Below, in pieces: positions 24,763 to 33,095 of a DNA stretch of 44,948 nucleotides. Position 1 is the stretch's first letter; every line of letters starts with the position of its first letter. The translations under genes were made by a program, and so were the position numbers. This stretch comes from Cyanobacteriota bacterium (GTDB taxonomy: Bacteria; Cyanobacteriota; Cyanobacteriia; PCC-6307; Cyanobiaceae). The stretch spans positions 1 through 44,948 of the forward strand of contig JAPLIB010000037.1 of the NCBI GenBank assembly GCA_026389335.1, in the 5' to 3' direction. The notes under the pieces are model-generated. The model ran no database searches. It was given only the letters and a program-made list of their open reading frames with translations, and was not told the DNA's origin.

Positions 24763-26121
24763 ATGGGGGATCTTGTCCAGGGGCTGTTTCCGGCGGCTGT
24801 GTCGCCTGAGTTCGAGTTGGCGGATTCGCCTTGCGCCTGGGATGCCCACCAGCGGCTCTGGTGGCTGCTGTGGAGTCAGTGTCCTGGCATCGGGGTTCAG
24901 CGTCTGCGGCGGTTGCTGCTGGTGCCCGGTGGTCTGGAGGCAGCCTGGTTATATCCCGTTGATCAGTTGGCTGCCCGGATGGGCTGGCCCCGAAGTCTGG
25001 GGCAGGCGGTGGATCAGTTCCGTTCCCGGTGGGGGAGCGATCCCCTGCCCCGCCTGGCCCGGGAGGGACAGGGCGGGCGGTGTGTTTTGTTGCCGGGGGA
25101 TCGGCGCTGGCCAGAGGCGATCGAGGCCCTCGACCGGCCACCCCCGGCGCTGTACTGGCGCGGACGCGGCAGCCTCTGGGCGCCGCTGGCCAGGCGCCGG
25201 GCTGTGGCAGTGGTCGGCACCCGTCGTCCCTCCAGCCATGGCCTGTTGATGGCCAGCCGCATCGGTGCGGCCCTGGCTGCCGCTGGCTGGCCGGTGGTGA
25301 GTGGACTGGCGGAGGGCATCGATGGCGCCGCCCATCAGGGCTGTCTGGCGGCCGGTGGCGCACCGGTGGGTGTGCTTGGTACCCCCCTGGATCGCACCTA
25401 TCCCCGTCATCACCATGCCCTGCAGCAGCAGGTGGCCCGGCAGGGACTGTTGCTGAGTGAATGGCCCGTGGGCGCACCGGTTCGACCCGGTCACTTCGCC
25501 AGCCGCAATCGCTTACAGGTGGCCCTGGCCAGGGCCTTGGTGCTGGTGGAGTGCCCGCTGGCCAGCGGTGCTCTCCATTCCGCCGATCTGGCCTGGGCCC
25601 AGGGATTGCCGCTGTGGGTGGTGCCCGCTGATGCGGCCAGGCTTTCGGCGCTGGGCAGCAACCAGCTCCTGGCCCGAGGGGCTACGCCGCTGCTCACCGC
25701 TGCCGATCTGATCGATCAGCTGGGGCCTGGACCCCTGGCTGGTGGGCCCTGGCCGGCGCTGGCTGCAGCTGAGCTTGATCTCGCGGAAACGGCCGCTGGC
25801 GCCATGGCTGCAGACGGCAGAACTGCAGACGGCAGAGCTACTGGCGAAAGGCCCGGCGCTGACGTGCCCTTCCGTGCCATGGCTGCCGCGGCACCGGCCG
25901 TTGGGCCGCGGCCTCCTGGGCGGTTGGCGGCGGCTGGCCGGCACCTGCTGGCCGCAGTGGGGGCCGGGGCCAGCCTGGAGCAGATCTGCCAGACATTGGG
26001 GCAGCCTGCCGAGCAGTTGGCCCCGGCCCTGCTCGATCTTGAGCTGGCAGGACTGCTCCAGGCTGAGCCCGGTCTGCGTTGGCGGCCGGCGGCCAGGCTG
26101 AAGCAACCGGGCCCGGCCTAG
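24763..26121 (+). CDS. dprA: DNA-processing protein DprA
   Basis: DprA protects incoming single-stranded DNA and loads RecA during natural transformation. From ATG 24763 (MGDLVQGLFPAAVSPEF) it is 452 aa. The Rossmann-like core shows AVAVVGTRRPSSHGLLMASR, PVVSGLAEGIDGAAHQGCLA, GTPLDRTYPRHH and LLSEWPVGAPVRPGHFASRN. A C-terminal winged-helix-like segment follows (about 380-440; LEQICQTLGQPAEQLAPAL). The linker between them contains two 15-bp in-frame repeats (25810-25839). A TTG at 24748 is an alternative start. With comF nearby, the cell probably has competence genes. Confidence 0.94.
   Translation: MGDLVQGLFPAAVSPEFELADSPCAWDAHQRLWWLLWSQCPGIGVQRLRRLLLVPGGLEAAWLYPVDQLAARMGWPRSLGQAVDQFRSRWGSDPLPRLAREGQGGRCVLLPGDRRWPEAIEALDRPPPALYWRGRGSLWAPLARRRAVAVVGTRRPSSHGLLMASRIGAALAAAGWPVVSGLAEGIDGAAHQGCLAAGGAPVGVLGTPLDRTYPRHHHALQQQVARQGLLLSEWPVGAPVRPGHFASRNRLQVALARALVLVECPLASGALHSADLAWAQGLPLWVVPADAARLSALGSNQLLARGATPLLTAADLIDQLGPGPLAGGPWPALAAAELDLAETAAGAMAADGRTADGRATGERPGADVPFRAMAAAAPAVGPRPPGRLAAAGRHLLAAVGAGASLEQICQTLGQPAEQLAPALLDLELAGLLQAEPGLRWRPAARLKQPGPA
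25810..25839 (+). repeat. 15-bp direct repeat within dprA linker
   Basis: GCAGACGGCAGAACT is followed at once by GCAGACGGCAGAGCT. The unit is in frame and encodes an ADGR(T/A) peptide repeat in the linker between the DprA core and its C-terminal domain. Confidence 0.75.
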
Positions 26122-26124
26122 GCG

Positions 26125-26163
26125 CGTGTTGGCCCGTAGACCATTACGGGCGAAAAGACCCGA
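26125..26163 (+). repeat. Diverged intergenic repeat, copy A
   Basis: CGTGTTGGCCCGTAGACC and the following CGAAAAGACCCGAC resemble copy B at 26385-26423 in order and spacing, at roughly 70 percent identity by eye. It lies just after the dprA stop. Confidence 0.45.
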
Positions 26164-26384
26164 CCTCATGCCAACGCCAAACTCGGTATCAGGAAATTCT
26201 CACCGGCACCCTCACTTCAGATCAGCTAGAAACCCGAGATTGATTGCAGTAAAACTGGATTGACCGAACCACCACCGCAGAATCGATTCACGTATTTCTC
26301 AGCTCGATTCCGGATTGAATCTCCTCGGCAGCGGAAACGACCCCATTTATGTTCAGGGATCTATGGTTATCGCGCTACTAGAAA

Positions 26385-26423
26385 CGTGTTGCCCGTAGCC
26401 CGTTCTGGTCGAAACACTCGCAC
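26385..26423 (+). repeat. Diverged intergenic repeat, copy B
   Basis: CGTGTTGCCCGTAGCCCG followed by CGAAACACTCGCAC. Direct-orientation partner of copy A, 260 bp away. The nature of the repeat is unknown. Confidence 0.45.
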
Positions 26424-27099
26424 ACGCTCCAGGTGAACGAACCAAGGGGAGGCCAAGGGGGACCTCGAACAATCGCTCACTCCGCTCACCCTTGGTCAGG
26501 GAAAGCAAATTGCCGCAGGAGAGCTCATGTGGCGCGACCATTGAGATTCGGGATGTTTCGAGGTGCCTCAAGGTGGTCTCAGGTTGATCTCGCCTGGACC
26601 GCACGTCAGGCCTCGCTAGCGCTTGAGATCGATTTTCAGGCTTCAGATCTGGTCGAGCCAGCGAGTCGAAGTTCATTCACTGCTGTCTCAGTCTGATGGC
26701 GCTTCGAATTCCAGCGGAGGCGGAAAAATGCCCAATCCCTGTCCTGATTATCCAAAAAGCTGCGTGAGATCAGAGATTGCCGCCGAAGAGCTGGTTGAAA
26801 TCAGAGGTGACACCGGGGACCCTCCCTGAATGGAATCGGCAGGCCACGGAGTCTTCTGGGTCAGCAAGATTCCTGTTTGGGGATCGAGGCCTATCAGGCT
26901 CCCGGGAGCCGTCGACTTTTTGCTTTGACCGTGCTCCAGCGGAGGCTCTCAGTCGAGTGGGCGCTGTTCAGGCGGCCTACGCGTCTGGGCCCATGGAGTC
27001 CGCCGACAACGGTTGAGATCAGCTGGTTCCGCCATCGGGTCCATGGACCTGGCTCAGCGGAGCATGGGCTGCCTGGCACCGGCTTCTAAGCTGGATTCC

Positions 27100-28137
27100 A
27101 TGGTTGCGTTCCCCCCGACACTGACAGCAGGATCGGGTGCCTGGCTGGCGCCGGAGTCCGGCCCCGGAGAGACGCTGGCGGGGATGGAGTTGCTGGCCTG
27201 GCGGCGGGGCCTGCTCGCTCAAGGTGGGCGCAGCAGTGATCTCGACTGGTTGCTGGATCTGGCGGGAGGGCTGCGCTGGTCGGCATTGCAGCGGCTGAGG
27301 CTGGATCCTGGCATCACGATCAGCCTGGAGCGAAGCCGCCAGCAGCTCGCAGCGATCTGGTGTCGCCATCTGCAGACGGCCGAGCCGCTCCAGTATCTGG
27401 TGGGCCTCTGTCCCTGGCGGGATGTGGAGTTGCGGGTCGCTCCAGGCGTGCTGATCCCCCGGCAGGAGACCGAATTTCTGGTGGATCTGGCCTTGGCCAG
27501 CCTGCCCGCGGAACTGGTCGCCAAGCTCCAGCGCGGCCGTCCCGCAGCTGGCGACCTCGGCAGCGCAGGCCATGGTGGCAGTGCCGTGGCGGGCGAGCTG
27601 GCTGCGCCCACATGTCTCTGGGCGGATCTGGGCACGGGCTCCGGCTGTGTGGCCCTGGCCCTGGCCCGGGCCCTGCCACTGGCGCGGGGGCTGGCGGTGG
27701 ATTGCTCCGTTCAGGCCCTGGCTCAAGCTGCGGCCAATCTCGCTCGTTTCGACCTGGAGGGGACGGTGAGCCTGCGCCCGGGCGACTGGTGGTGTGGCCT
27801 GGAGCCCTGGTGGGGGCAGCTGGATTTGGTGGTGGCCAATCCTCCTTATATCCCTACCGCTTTGATCGCTGGACTTGATCCGGTCGTGCGCGACCACGAG
27901 CCCCTGTTGGCGCTCGATGGGGGAGCGGATGGACTGACGGCGATCCGTACCATCGTCGCCGGCGCCCGCCGGGCTCTTGTTCCTGGAGGGGTGCTGCTGC
28001 TGGAGCACCATCATGATCAGAGCGCTGCGGTGCTGGAACTTCTCGCTCAGGCGGGCCTGGAGGCGGCATCTGCCCATGCCGACCTGGAGGGAACCCTGCG
28101 TTTCGCTCGGGCTTACCGGAGCCGCAGCGATGGATGA
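27100..28137 (+). CDS. prmC: Release-factor glutamine methyltransferase PrmC (HemK)
   Basis: It methylates the glutamine of the GGQ motif in release factors. From ATG 27100 (MVAFPPTLTAGSG) it is 345 aa. The N-terminal helical domain contains ELLAWRRGLLAQGG and PLQYLVGLCPWRDVEL; IPRQETEFLV follows. The SAM-binding motif is WADLGTGSGCVALAL and the catalytic NPPY is in LDLVVANPPYIPTALI. It is longer than typical PrmC (about 280-300 aa) because of an N-terminal extension and a Gly/Ala insert before the SAM motif (about residues 150-168). ATG 27184 is an alternative start. Its last 8 bp overlap the Sua5-like gene. Confidence 0.93.
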   Translation: MVAFPPTLTAGSGAWLAPESGPGETLAGMELLAWRRGLLAQGGRSSDLDWLLDLAGGLRWSALQRLRLDPGITISLERSRQQLAAIWCRHLQTAEPLQYLVGLCPWRDVELRVAPGVLIPRQETEFLVDLALASLPAELVAKLQRGRPAAGDLGSAGHGGSAVAGELAAPTCLWADLGTGSGCVALALARALPLARGLAVDCSVQALAQAAANLARFDLEGTVSLRPGDWWCGLEPWWGQLDLVVANPPYIPTALIAGLDPVVRDHEPLLALDGGADGLTAIRTIVAGARRALVPGGVLLLEHHHDQSAAVLELLAQAGLEAASAHADLEGTLRFARAYRSRSDG

Positions 28138-28711
28138 GTCCCTGCTGGCAGCCCATCTGCTCCAGGGGGGCGCTGCCCTGCTTCCCACCGATACCCTGCC
28201 CGCCCTGGCGGTTCAGCCCACGGCAGCCTCTCAGATCTGGCGGCTCAAAGCCCGGCCGACCGACAAGCCCCTGATCCTGATGGGGGCTGATCTGGCCCAG
28301 TTACGCCAGGTCCTTGGCCTGGCCTGGCGGCAGGAGTGGCTCACCCAGGCTGAGGCCATGTGGCCCGGGGCGGTGACCCTGGTGGTGCCATGTAAGGGGG
28401 ACATCACGGCGGCTCTCAACCCCGGGGGCCTCAGCCTGGGGCTGCGGGTGGCCGCTTGTGCGCCGTTGCAGGCGCTGTTGCGCCGCACGGGTCCCTTGGC
28501 CACCAGCAGTGTCAATCGCTCAGGCGATCCCCCGGCCTTGAGCCAGGAGCAGGCGTTGCGTCAGTTCCCCGACTTGCCCTGGCTCGAGCCCTTGCCCTGG
28601 CCAGGGGCTTCAGGCCAGGCCAGCACCGTGCTGGCCTGGCAGTCCGAGGGCGACCAGCCTGGGCGTTGGCAGGTGCTGCGTGCCGGCGCCATGTCCATGC
28701 CAGGGAGTTGA
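28130..28711 (+). CDS. Sua5/YciO/YrdC-family threonylcarbamoyl-AMP synthase
   Basis: The 193-aa protein has the YrdC fold: LLPTDTLPALAV, IWRLKARPTDKPLILMG, MWPGAVTLVVPC, LSLGLRVAACAPLQALL and TSSVNRSGDPPA. This enzyme supplies threonylcarbamoyl-AMP for the t6A37 modification of ANN-decoding tRNAs. The start overlaps the prmC stop by 8 bp, and prmC-sua5 pairing is common in bacteria. The C-terminal ~35 residues are Trp/Gly-rich and variable. Short members of the family lack the Sua5 extension, as here. Confidence 0.9.
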   Translation: MDESLLAAHLLQGGAALLPTDTLPALAVQPTAASQIWRLKARPTDKPLILMGADLAQLRQVLGLAWRQEWLTQAEAMWPGAVTLVVPCKGDITAALNPGGLSLGLRVAACAPLQALLRRTGPLATSSVNRSGDPPALSQEQALRQFPDLPWLEPLPWPGASGQASTVLAWQSEGDQPGRWQVLRAGAMSMPGS

Positions 28712-28718
28712 GGTTCTG

Positions 28719-28883
28719 ATGCAGGCCCTTCTGCTCCCACTGTTACTCACCCTGGCCTTGAGTCACTGGCTGGTGGAACCCCTGGCGATGCTGCTGCGGC
28801 CCCTGTTCACCCTCTCCTGGCTGGGTTGGGGGCTTGTGGGGGGGCTGCTGTGGCTGTTTGCCGGCGATCGGCGTGAGGAATGA
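28719..28883 (+). CDS. 54-aa small membrane protein
   Basis: From ATG 28719 the product begins MQALLLPLLLTLALSHWLVE and has two hydrophobic segments (about 3-20 and 25-46), ending in AGDRREE. It lies 7 bp after the Sua5-like gene stop and is probably co-transcribed. I do not recognise it. Conserved short membrane proteins are frequent at this position in picocyanobacteria, but that is recollection rather than tested. Confidence 0.6.
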   Translation: MQALLLPLLLTLALSHWLVEPLAMLLRPLFTLSWLGWGLVGGLLWLFAGDRREE

Positions 28884-29253
28884 CCCCGTAGGACTGGAGC
28901 CGGGGCCGGCATGGCCGCCTTGAATCAGCCAGTTCCGGGCCTGCGGCCCGGGGCTTGTGTTTAGACACCGGATCCCTGGGCAGCGCCTGGCTGGCCTCAC
29001 CAGCCTGCACAGCGATGGCCTCCGGTTCGCCATCGCCACCAAAGCACTGCTGAGGTGGGGGGGAAGGCTTCGGCTGGGGCGGCGCTCTTCCCGGCAGCCA
29101 TCAGCCCATTCGGGGCCTGGGAATGGTGGGCTGTTGCTATCCGCCCAATTGCCTGAATCCCAATCCAAGTCCGGCGACGATCGGCAGCACCATTGCCGTG
29201 GCCATTGGCTGACCCCAAGGGTGTTCAGCCTGGCATTCAAGCCTGGGACGAAC
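28884..29253. other. Gap between small membrane gene and CNNM-type gene
   Basis: About 370 bp between convergent genes. A GC-rich hairpin-forming stretch (CCGGGCCTGCGGCCCGG near 28938) might end the prmC operon, but it lacks a T run. No gene is supported. Confidence 0.4.
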
Positions 29254-30573
29254 TCAGTCTGGCTGGATCGGGAGCTGGGGTAGGGCTGCCACCAGCACCT
29301 TGTCAATCCGCTTGCCGTCCATGTCCATCACCTCGAAGCGCAGGCCATCCCAGCTGAAGTGATCTCCGGCTCGGGGTACCCGGCCCAACACATGCAGGAC
29401 GAAGCCGCCAAGGGTGTGAAAACTGCCGCTGGCTTCATCCGGCAGGCTGGAGCGCTCCAGCAGATCCTTGAACTCACTGATGTCGAGGGCACCATCGAGC
29501 AGCCAGGAGCCATCCTCGCGGCGAATGATCTGGGGGTCGTCGAGATCTTCAGCCGAGGGCAGATCGCCGACGATTGCTTCCATCAGATCGGTGAGGGTCA
29601 CCAGCCCCTCAATGCCGCCGTATTCATCGGTGACCAGGGCGATGTGAACCCCAGTCTGGCGGAATTGCTCCAGCACAGTGAGAGCTCGAGCCGATTCAGT
29701 GATGTAGAGGGGCGGGTGTAATAAGGACTCCAGATCCACCGGGTGGCCCGCAAGCTCTGCCGCCAGCAGATTGCGGCCGCGCAGAATGCCGATGCAGGCG
29801 TCGAGGCTGGCCTGGGCCACGGGCAGGCGGGAGTGGTTGCTGCTGGTGACCAGTTCCAGCTGTTGTTGGCGGGGAGCGTTGAGATCCAGCCAGCAGATTT
29901 CGGTGCGCGGCGTCATGATCGCGCGGATTGAGCGATCCCCGAGGCGAAACACCCGTTGCACCATGTCGTGTTCAGCTTCGTCCAGCACTCCCGATTCGGC
30001 CCCCTGGCGGATCAGGGCCTTGATTTCTTCCTCTGTCAGATCCGGTTCCGTGGAGCACTGGATGCCGAATAGGTTCAGTAAAATGTCAGTGGATCGGCCC
30101 AGAAGCTGCACCAGCGGCGCGGTCCACCTAGCCAGCCAGCGCATGGGTCTGGCCACGGCGCAGGCCACGGCCTCGGGATTGTTGAGGGCGATGCGTTTGG
30201 GTAGCAGTTCGCCGATCACCAGCGACAGGTAGGTGATGATCCCAACCACCACAGCAACGCTGATCCCTTCGCTCCAGGCTCGCAGCAGCGGAATTGAGGC
30301 CACCACTGGGTGGAGCCGGCGCGCCAGCGTGGCGCCCCCCACCGCCCCGCTGAGGATGCCGATCAGGGTGATGCCGATCTGGACGGCAGAGAGAAAGTCG
30401 TTGGGGGAGTTGGCCAGCCTGAGGGCCACCCGAGCTCGGGCATTGCCTTGCTCGGCCAGTTGTTCGAGCCTGATCTTGCGGGCCGAAACCACCGCGATCT
30501 CCGAGCCCGAAAAGATGCCGTTGGCAACGATCAGAACGAGGATCAGAACAATTTCGACAAGGACGATGATCAC
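29254..30573 (-). CDS. CNNM/CorC (HlyC)-family membrane protein with CBS domains
   Basis: The 439-aa product starts with a DUF21/CNNM transmembrane domain (residues 1-~190; four hydrophobic segments such as IVLVEIVLILVLIVANGIF and the motif GELLPKRIALNNPEAV). Next come two CBS domains (about 205-335; MTPRTEICWLDL, THIALVTDEYGGIEGLVT-like) and a C-terminal CorC/HlyC domain (about 355-435; HTLGGFVLHVLGRVPRAGD). Family members take part in Mg2+ or Co2+ efflux and homeostasis; the old name haemolysin is misleading. It stands alone, with about 570 bp of non-coding sequence upstream. Confidence 0.92.
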   Translation of the reverse strand: MIIVLVEIVLILVLIVANGIFSGSEIAVVSARKIRLEQLAEQGNARARVALRLANSPNDFLSAVQIGITLIGILSGAVGGATLARRLHPVVASIPLLRAWSEGISVAVVVGIITYLSLVIGELLPKRIALNNPEAVACAVARPMRWLARWTAPLVQLLGRSTDILLNLFGIQCSTEPDLTEEEIKALIRQGAESGVLDEAEHDMVQRVFRLGDRSIRAIMTPRTEICWLDLNAPRQQQLELVTSSNHSRLPVAQASLDACIGILRGRNLLAAELAGHPVDLESLLHPPLYITESARALTVLEQFRQTGVHIALVTDEYGGIEGLVTLTDLMEAIVGDLPSAEDLDDPQIIRREDGSWLLDGALDISEFKDLLERSSLPDEASGSFHTLGGFVLHVLGRVPRAGDHFSWDGLRFEVMDMDGKRIDKVLVAALPQLPIQPD

Positions 30574-31145
30574 TGGACTGGGGTCTCTGATCGGTAGTTT
30601 CCGGGGCGAAGGTTAGCAGGAGCTGCTGTGTTGATTTTGTATGAGCTGGGGCAAGCGGCGATCTGGAATCTCCGTAAAGATGGCTGATTTGAATGAAAGG
30701 AATTGCCGATTCCCGCTGATAGGGCAACTTCCAGATGGGTTGGCCACCAGAGTTGGGGCCGCACTCAGGTTCCGATCGCTGCAACGGCGGATATTGGATC
30801 GCCCTGGAGGCTGTGTTTTGTCTCGGTGCAGGCCGTCATCGCCACCGCAGCTGGGCGGCATCCACGCCCTGTGGCTCGGCTGGCTGCTCGGCATCCCAGG
30901 CTTTGGGCCTCCAGAGTTTGAGCGGGGCGGCCGATGTTTGGCCCAAGGGTGGAAAAGGCGGTGCCGGCTGTACTGATGCCAGTGCTGCACTGGAGCTGTC
31001 ATGCGGCCAGAGGTGAGTGGCCCCTGGCCGCTCACACCATGGGGCAGGGGCTGAGCGTTGGCTCACGCCGTCTGGGACCGCCTGTAGCCTGCAGCACTTC
31101 CGCTCTCAAGGTCCTGCTGTTTTCCGGACGGGCGCTCGAGCTTTT
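30574..31145. other. Gap upstream of CNNM-type gene
   Basis: About 570 bp between the start of the CNNM-type gene and the stop of the AraC-type gene. Composition is mixed. No coding region with a recognisable product and no RNA gene could be supported. It should contain the promoter for the CNNM-type gene at its left end. Confidence 0.45.
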
Positions 31146-32297
31146 TCAGGGGCAGAGGCGCTGTTGACGCAGCACCTCTGAAGGCTTCTGGCCGAAGCGC
31201 CGCAGAAAATCGCGACTGAAAGCTGCCTGGCTCAGGTAGCCGCAATCCTGAGATACCTGGTTCACCGTGAGCCCTGGCCTGGGCTGGCTCAAGATTGAGT
31301 GGGCCCGCTCTAACCGCTGGCGGCGCAGCCATTGGGTGGGACCGCAGCCGTAGCGCTGGCGGAAGGCGTACTGCAGCGAGCGGCGGCTATAGCAGCTGCG
31401 GCGCTCGATGTCGCTGAGGCTGATCGGTTGCTGCAGATTCGCCAACATCCACTGCACCAGCGCGTCATGGCTGAAGGGATCCTGTGGCCGTGCTTCCAGG
31501 TCAAGGCCCGGGGTGGCGCTGTTGCCGCCCGGGGCGCCACCTTCGTTGTGAAGCAACTGCGGCAGCAGCAACATCACCAGCAGTCGGCGTACCAGATCAT
31601 CTAGCTGCAGCATTGGGTTCAAGCTGCCGCTGCTGGCGGCCATCGCCCCGTGGATCAGCTGCAGGCTCTGTTTCAGCAGACTCTGAATGTTGCCAAGGCG
31701 ACGATCACGGCGTCGATCGAGCACGGTGGTGCGTTGCAGAGCCGCTTGAATGGCCAGGGAGCCCCGCGCTGATCCGGCCATGGAAGCTGCTACAGGGATC
31801 AGACTCTCGGGGGGAAAGGTGAATACCACCGCGGCGCAGAAGCTGGCATGAATGCGTAGCTGGGATTCTTCCTGACTCAGAAACAGGCCGTCATCCTGGA
31901 AGCGATAGGTCCGCCCTTCCACCTTGTAATCGTTGATCGCCAGTTCTGGTGCATAAGGAAGTACCAAATGAGCCTGCCCCCGCCGTTCCAGGCTGCCATC
32001 GAATCCTGAACCAAAGGTGGAGAGCAGGCTGAGATCCCCCAGCTGCACCGCGGCGGACTTGTTGAAGAAGGGCTGGTGCTGGTCCAGGGCATCCCAGGTG
32101 GCCACCTTCACCGGCAGCACCTGATCCAGCACCCCCCCGAAGAAGACGGCGTCATGGGATGTCATCGCGAGCTGAGGTGGCTCCAGCAGCGGCATCCCCC
32201 AGGCATCGACTGCGGCCACGGCTGTTGTTTGGCGCACGGCTGTTGCCTGGCGCATGGCTGTTGAGTTGTGCCTGGATGTTGAGTTGCCCATGGCCAT
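31146..32297 (-). CDS. AraC-family transcriptional regulator
   Basis: This is a 383-aa frame. The C-terminal ~100 residues are the AraC double helix-turn-helix: PISLSDIERRSCYSRRSLQY, FRQRYGCGPTQWLRRQRLER and VSQDCGYLSQAAFSRDFLRRF. The N-terminal ~230 residues resemble the ligand-sensing half of AraC/RhaS-type regulators but the effector is unknown. ATG 32165 (MTSHDAVFFGGVLDQ) is a plausible shorter start, since the first 44 residues include a low-complexity tandem repeat (GNSTSR-HNSTAM-RQATAV-RQTTAV). No obvious target gene adjoins it; the HPP-family gene upstream is on the same strand 237 bp away. Confidence 0.9.
   Translation of the reverse strand: MAMGNSTSRHNSTAMRQATAVRQTTAVAAVDAWGMPLLEPPQLAMTSHDAVFFGGVLDQVLPVKVATWDALDQHQPFFNKSAAVQLGDLSLLSTFGSGFDGSLERRGQAHLVLPYAPELAINDYKVEGRTYRFQDDGLFLSQEESQLRIHASFCAAVVFTFPPESLIPVAASMAGSARGSLAIQAALQRTTVLDRRRDRRLGNIQSLLKQSLQLIHGAMAASSGSLNPMLQLDDLVRRLLVMLLLPQLLHNEGGAPGGNSATPGLDLEARPQDPFSHDALVQWMLANLQQPISLSDIERRSCYSRRSLQYAFRQRYGCGPTQWLRRQRLERAHSILSQPRPGLTVNQVSQDCGYLSQAAFSRDFLRRFGQKPSEVLRQQRLCP
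32218..32289 (-). repeat. 18-bp tandem repeat, four units, at start of AraC-type gene
   Basis: Four adjacent 18-bp units on the plus strand: ACGGCTGTTGTTTGGCGC, ACGGCTGTTGCCTGGCGC, ATGGCTGTTGAGTTGTGC and a more diverged CTGGATGTTGAGTTGCCC. The unit length keeps the reading frame and would encode a hexapeptide repeat if translation starts at 32297. Confidence 0.8.
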
Positions 32298-32534
32298 GTT
32301 TCCGGGACCTCGCTGTTGGCGCTGCCTGCACCGTTCCGTCCGGGTGGATCAGGGGATGGCCTGCGGCCCATCCGCCTGACCCTGCCTTGACGCTGAAGTC
32401 GACGGGCCTATTCCCGCCCATGGTGGTGCATGGAACCACGTCATGCACCTTTTGCTGTAGCAATTTGCACCGGTAGGGAATTCGTGCGTTTTGTGCCGAG
32501 ATGACGCAGGGACGGGGCTTCAGCCCCCTGCCGG

Positions 32535-32984
32535 TTAAAGCCAGTGATGGGGATAGGGATGGGTCGCCGGAATCAGGTGACTGAAGGCCACAGCAAGCAG
32601 CAGCAGCAGCAGTAGCGATCCGGTCAGAACGGGCATCAACACAAAGCTGGGTCTGGCTGCCAGCAGCACCCCCAGCAGTGCCACCGCCCCGGCGGGCGGA
32701 TGGAGGCAGCGCAGCAGCTGGCCGTAGGCGATGGTCAGCCCCACGGCCAGCCCCATCACCCAGGGAGCTGTGCCGAACAGCAGCACGCAGCCAACGCTGA
32801 TCAGAGCCGCGAGGGTGTTGCCGGCCACCAGATTGCGGGGTTGGGCCAGGGGGCTTTCGGGGTGACCGAAGAGCAGCACGGTGTAGGCCCCTAAGGGCGC
32901 TGCGATCAACGGATAGTGGCTCCAGGCGCTCAGCAGACCCAGCAGGGTGATGGCGAGGAGGGCACCGAGCCAGGCCCTGATCAC
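32535..32984 (-). CDS. HPP-family membrane protein
   Basis: From GTG at 32984 the product is 149 aa with four hydrophobic segments. It carries the HPP signature LLRCLHPPAGAVALLGVLLA, plus FGHPESPLAQPRNLVAGNTL near the second helix. HPP proteins are inner-membrane proteins; some cyanobacterial and plastid members have been reported to transport nitrite. The same frame is open upstream and reads AYQPSFPISQ just before the GTG, a typical family N-terminus, but no ATG is available there, so the true start may be slightly upstream on an unusual codon. It follows rpaB on the same strand. Confidence 0.85.
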   Translation of the reverse strand: MIRAWLGALLAITLLGLLSAWSHYPLIAAPLGAYTVLLFGHPESPLAQPRNLVAGNTLAALISVGCVLLFGTAPWVMGLAVGLTIAYGQLLRCLHPPAGAVALLGVLLAARPSFVLMPVLTGSLLLLLLLAVAFSHLIPATHPYPHHWL

Positions 32985-33095
32985 CTGGCTGATTGGAAAG
33001 CTGGGCTGGTAGGCACGACCCTTGCTGGCGCTGCTGGGCCAGAAACCATCGAAGCCGGCCCAGCACCATCCAGTTTCAGTATCTGAACGAAAAGT

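Larger units (their letters stand above)
26122..27099. other. Gene-poor, AT-richer stretch with a diverged repeat
   Basis: Nearly 1 kb without a gene I can support. Composition is visibly less GC-rich than in the flanking dprA and prmC genes. Two roughly 40-bp stretches resemble each other (listed separately). Short open frames on both strands have no recognised domain. It may be the residue of a lost mobile or accessory element. Confidence 0.5.

Noticed and set aside
26353..26676. 107-aa minus-strand open frame in the dprA-prmC gap
   Set aside because: No recognised domain, and it spans one of the diverged repeats; I could not support it as a gene.
26640..26735. Possible tRNA-like segment (TTCGAAT-like T-loop near 26704)
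   Set aside because: No matching acceptor, D-arm or anticodon stem could be drawn.
27019..28188. Minus-strand open frame opposite prmC
   Set aside because: PrmC motifs (NPPY and the SAM site) are on the plus strand; the reverse frame is Gln/Pro/Arg-rich.
29150..29220. 22-codon minus-strand frame beginning MATAMVLPIVAGLGLG
   Set aside because: It looked like a tiny membrane peptide but matches no known small photosystem or cytochrome subunit and has no supporting context.
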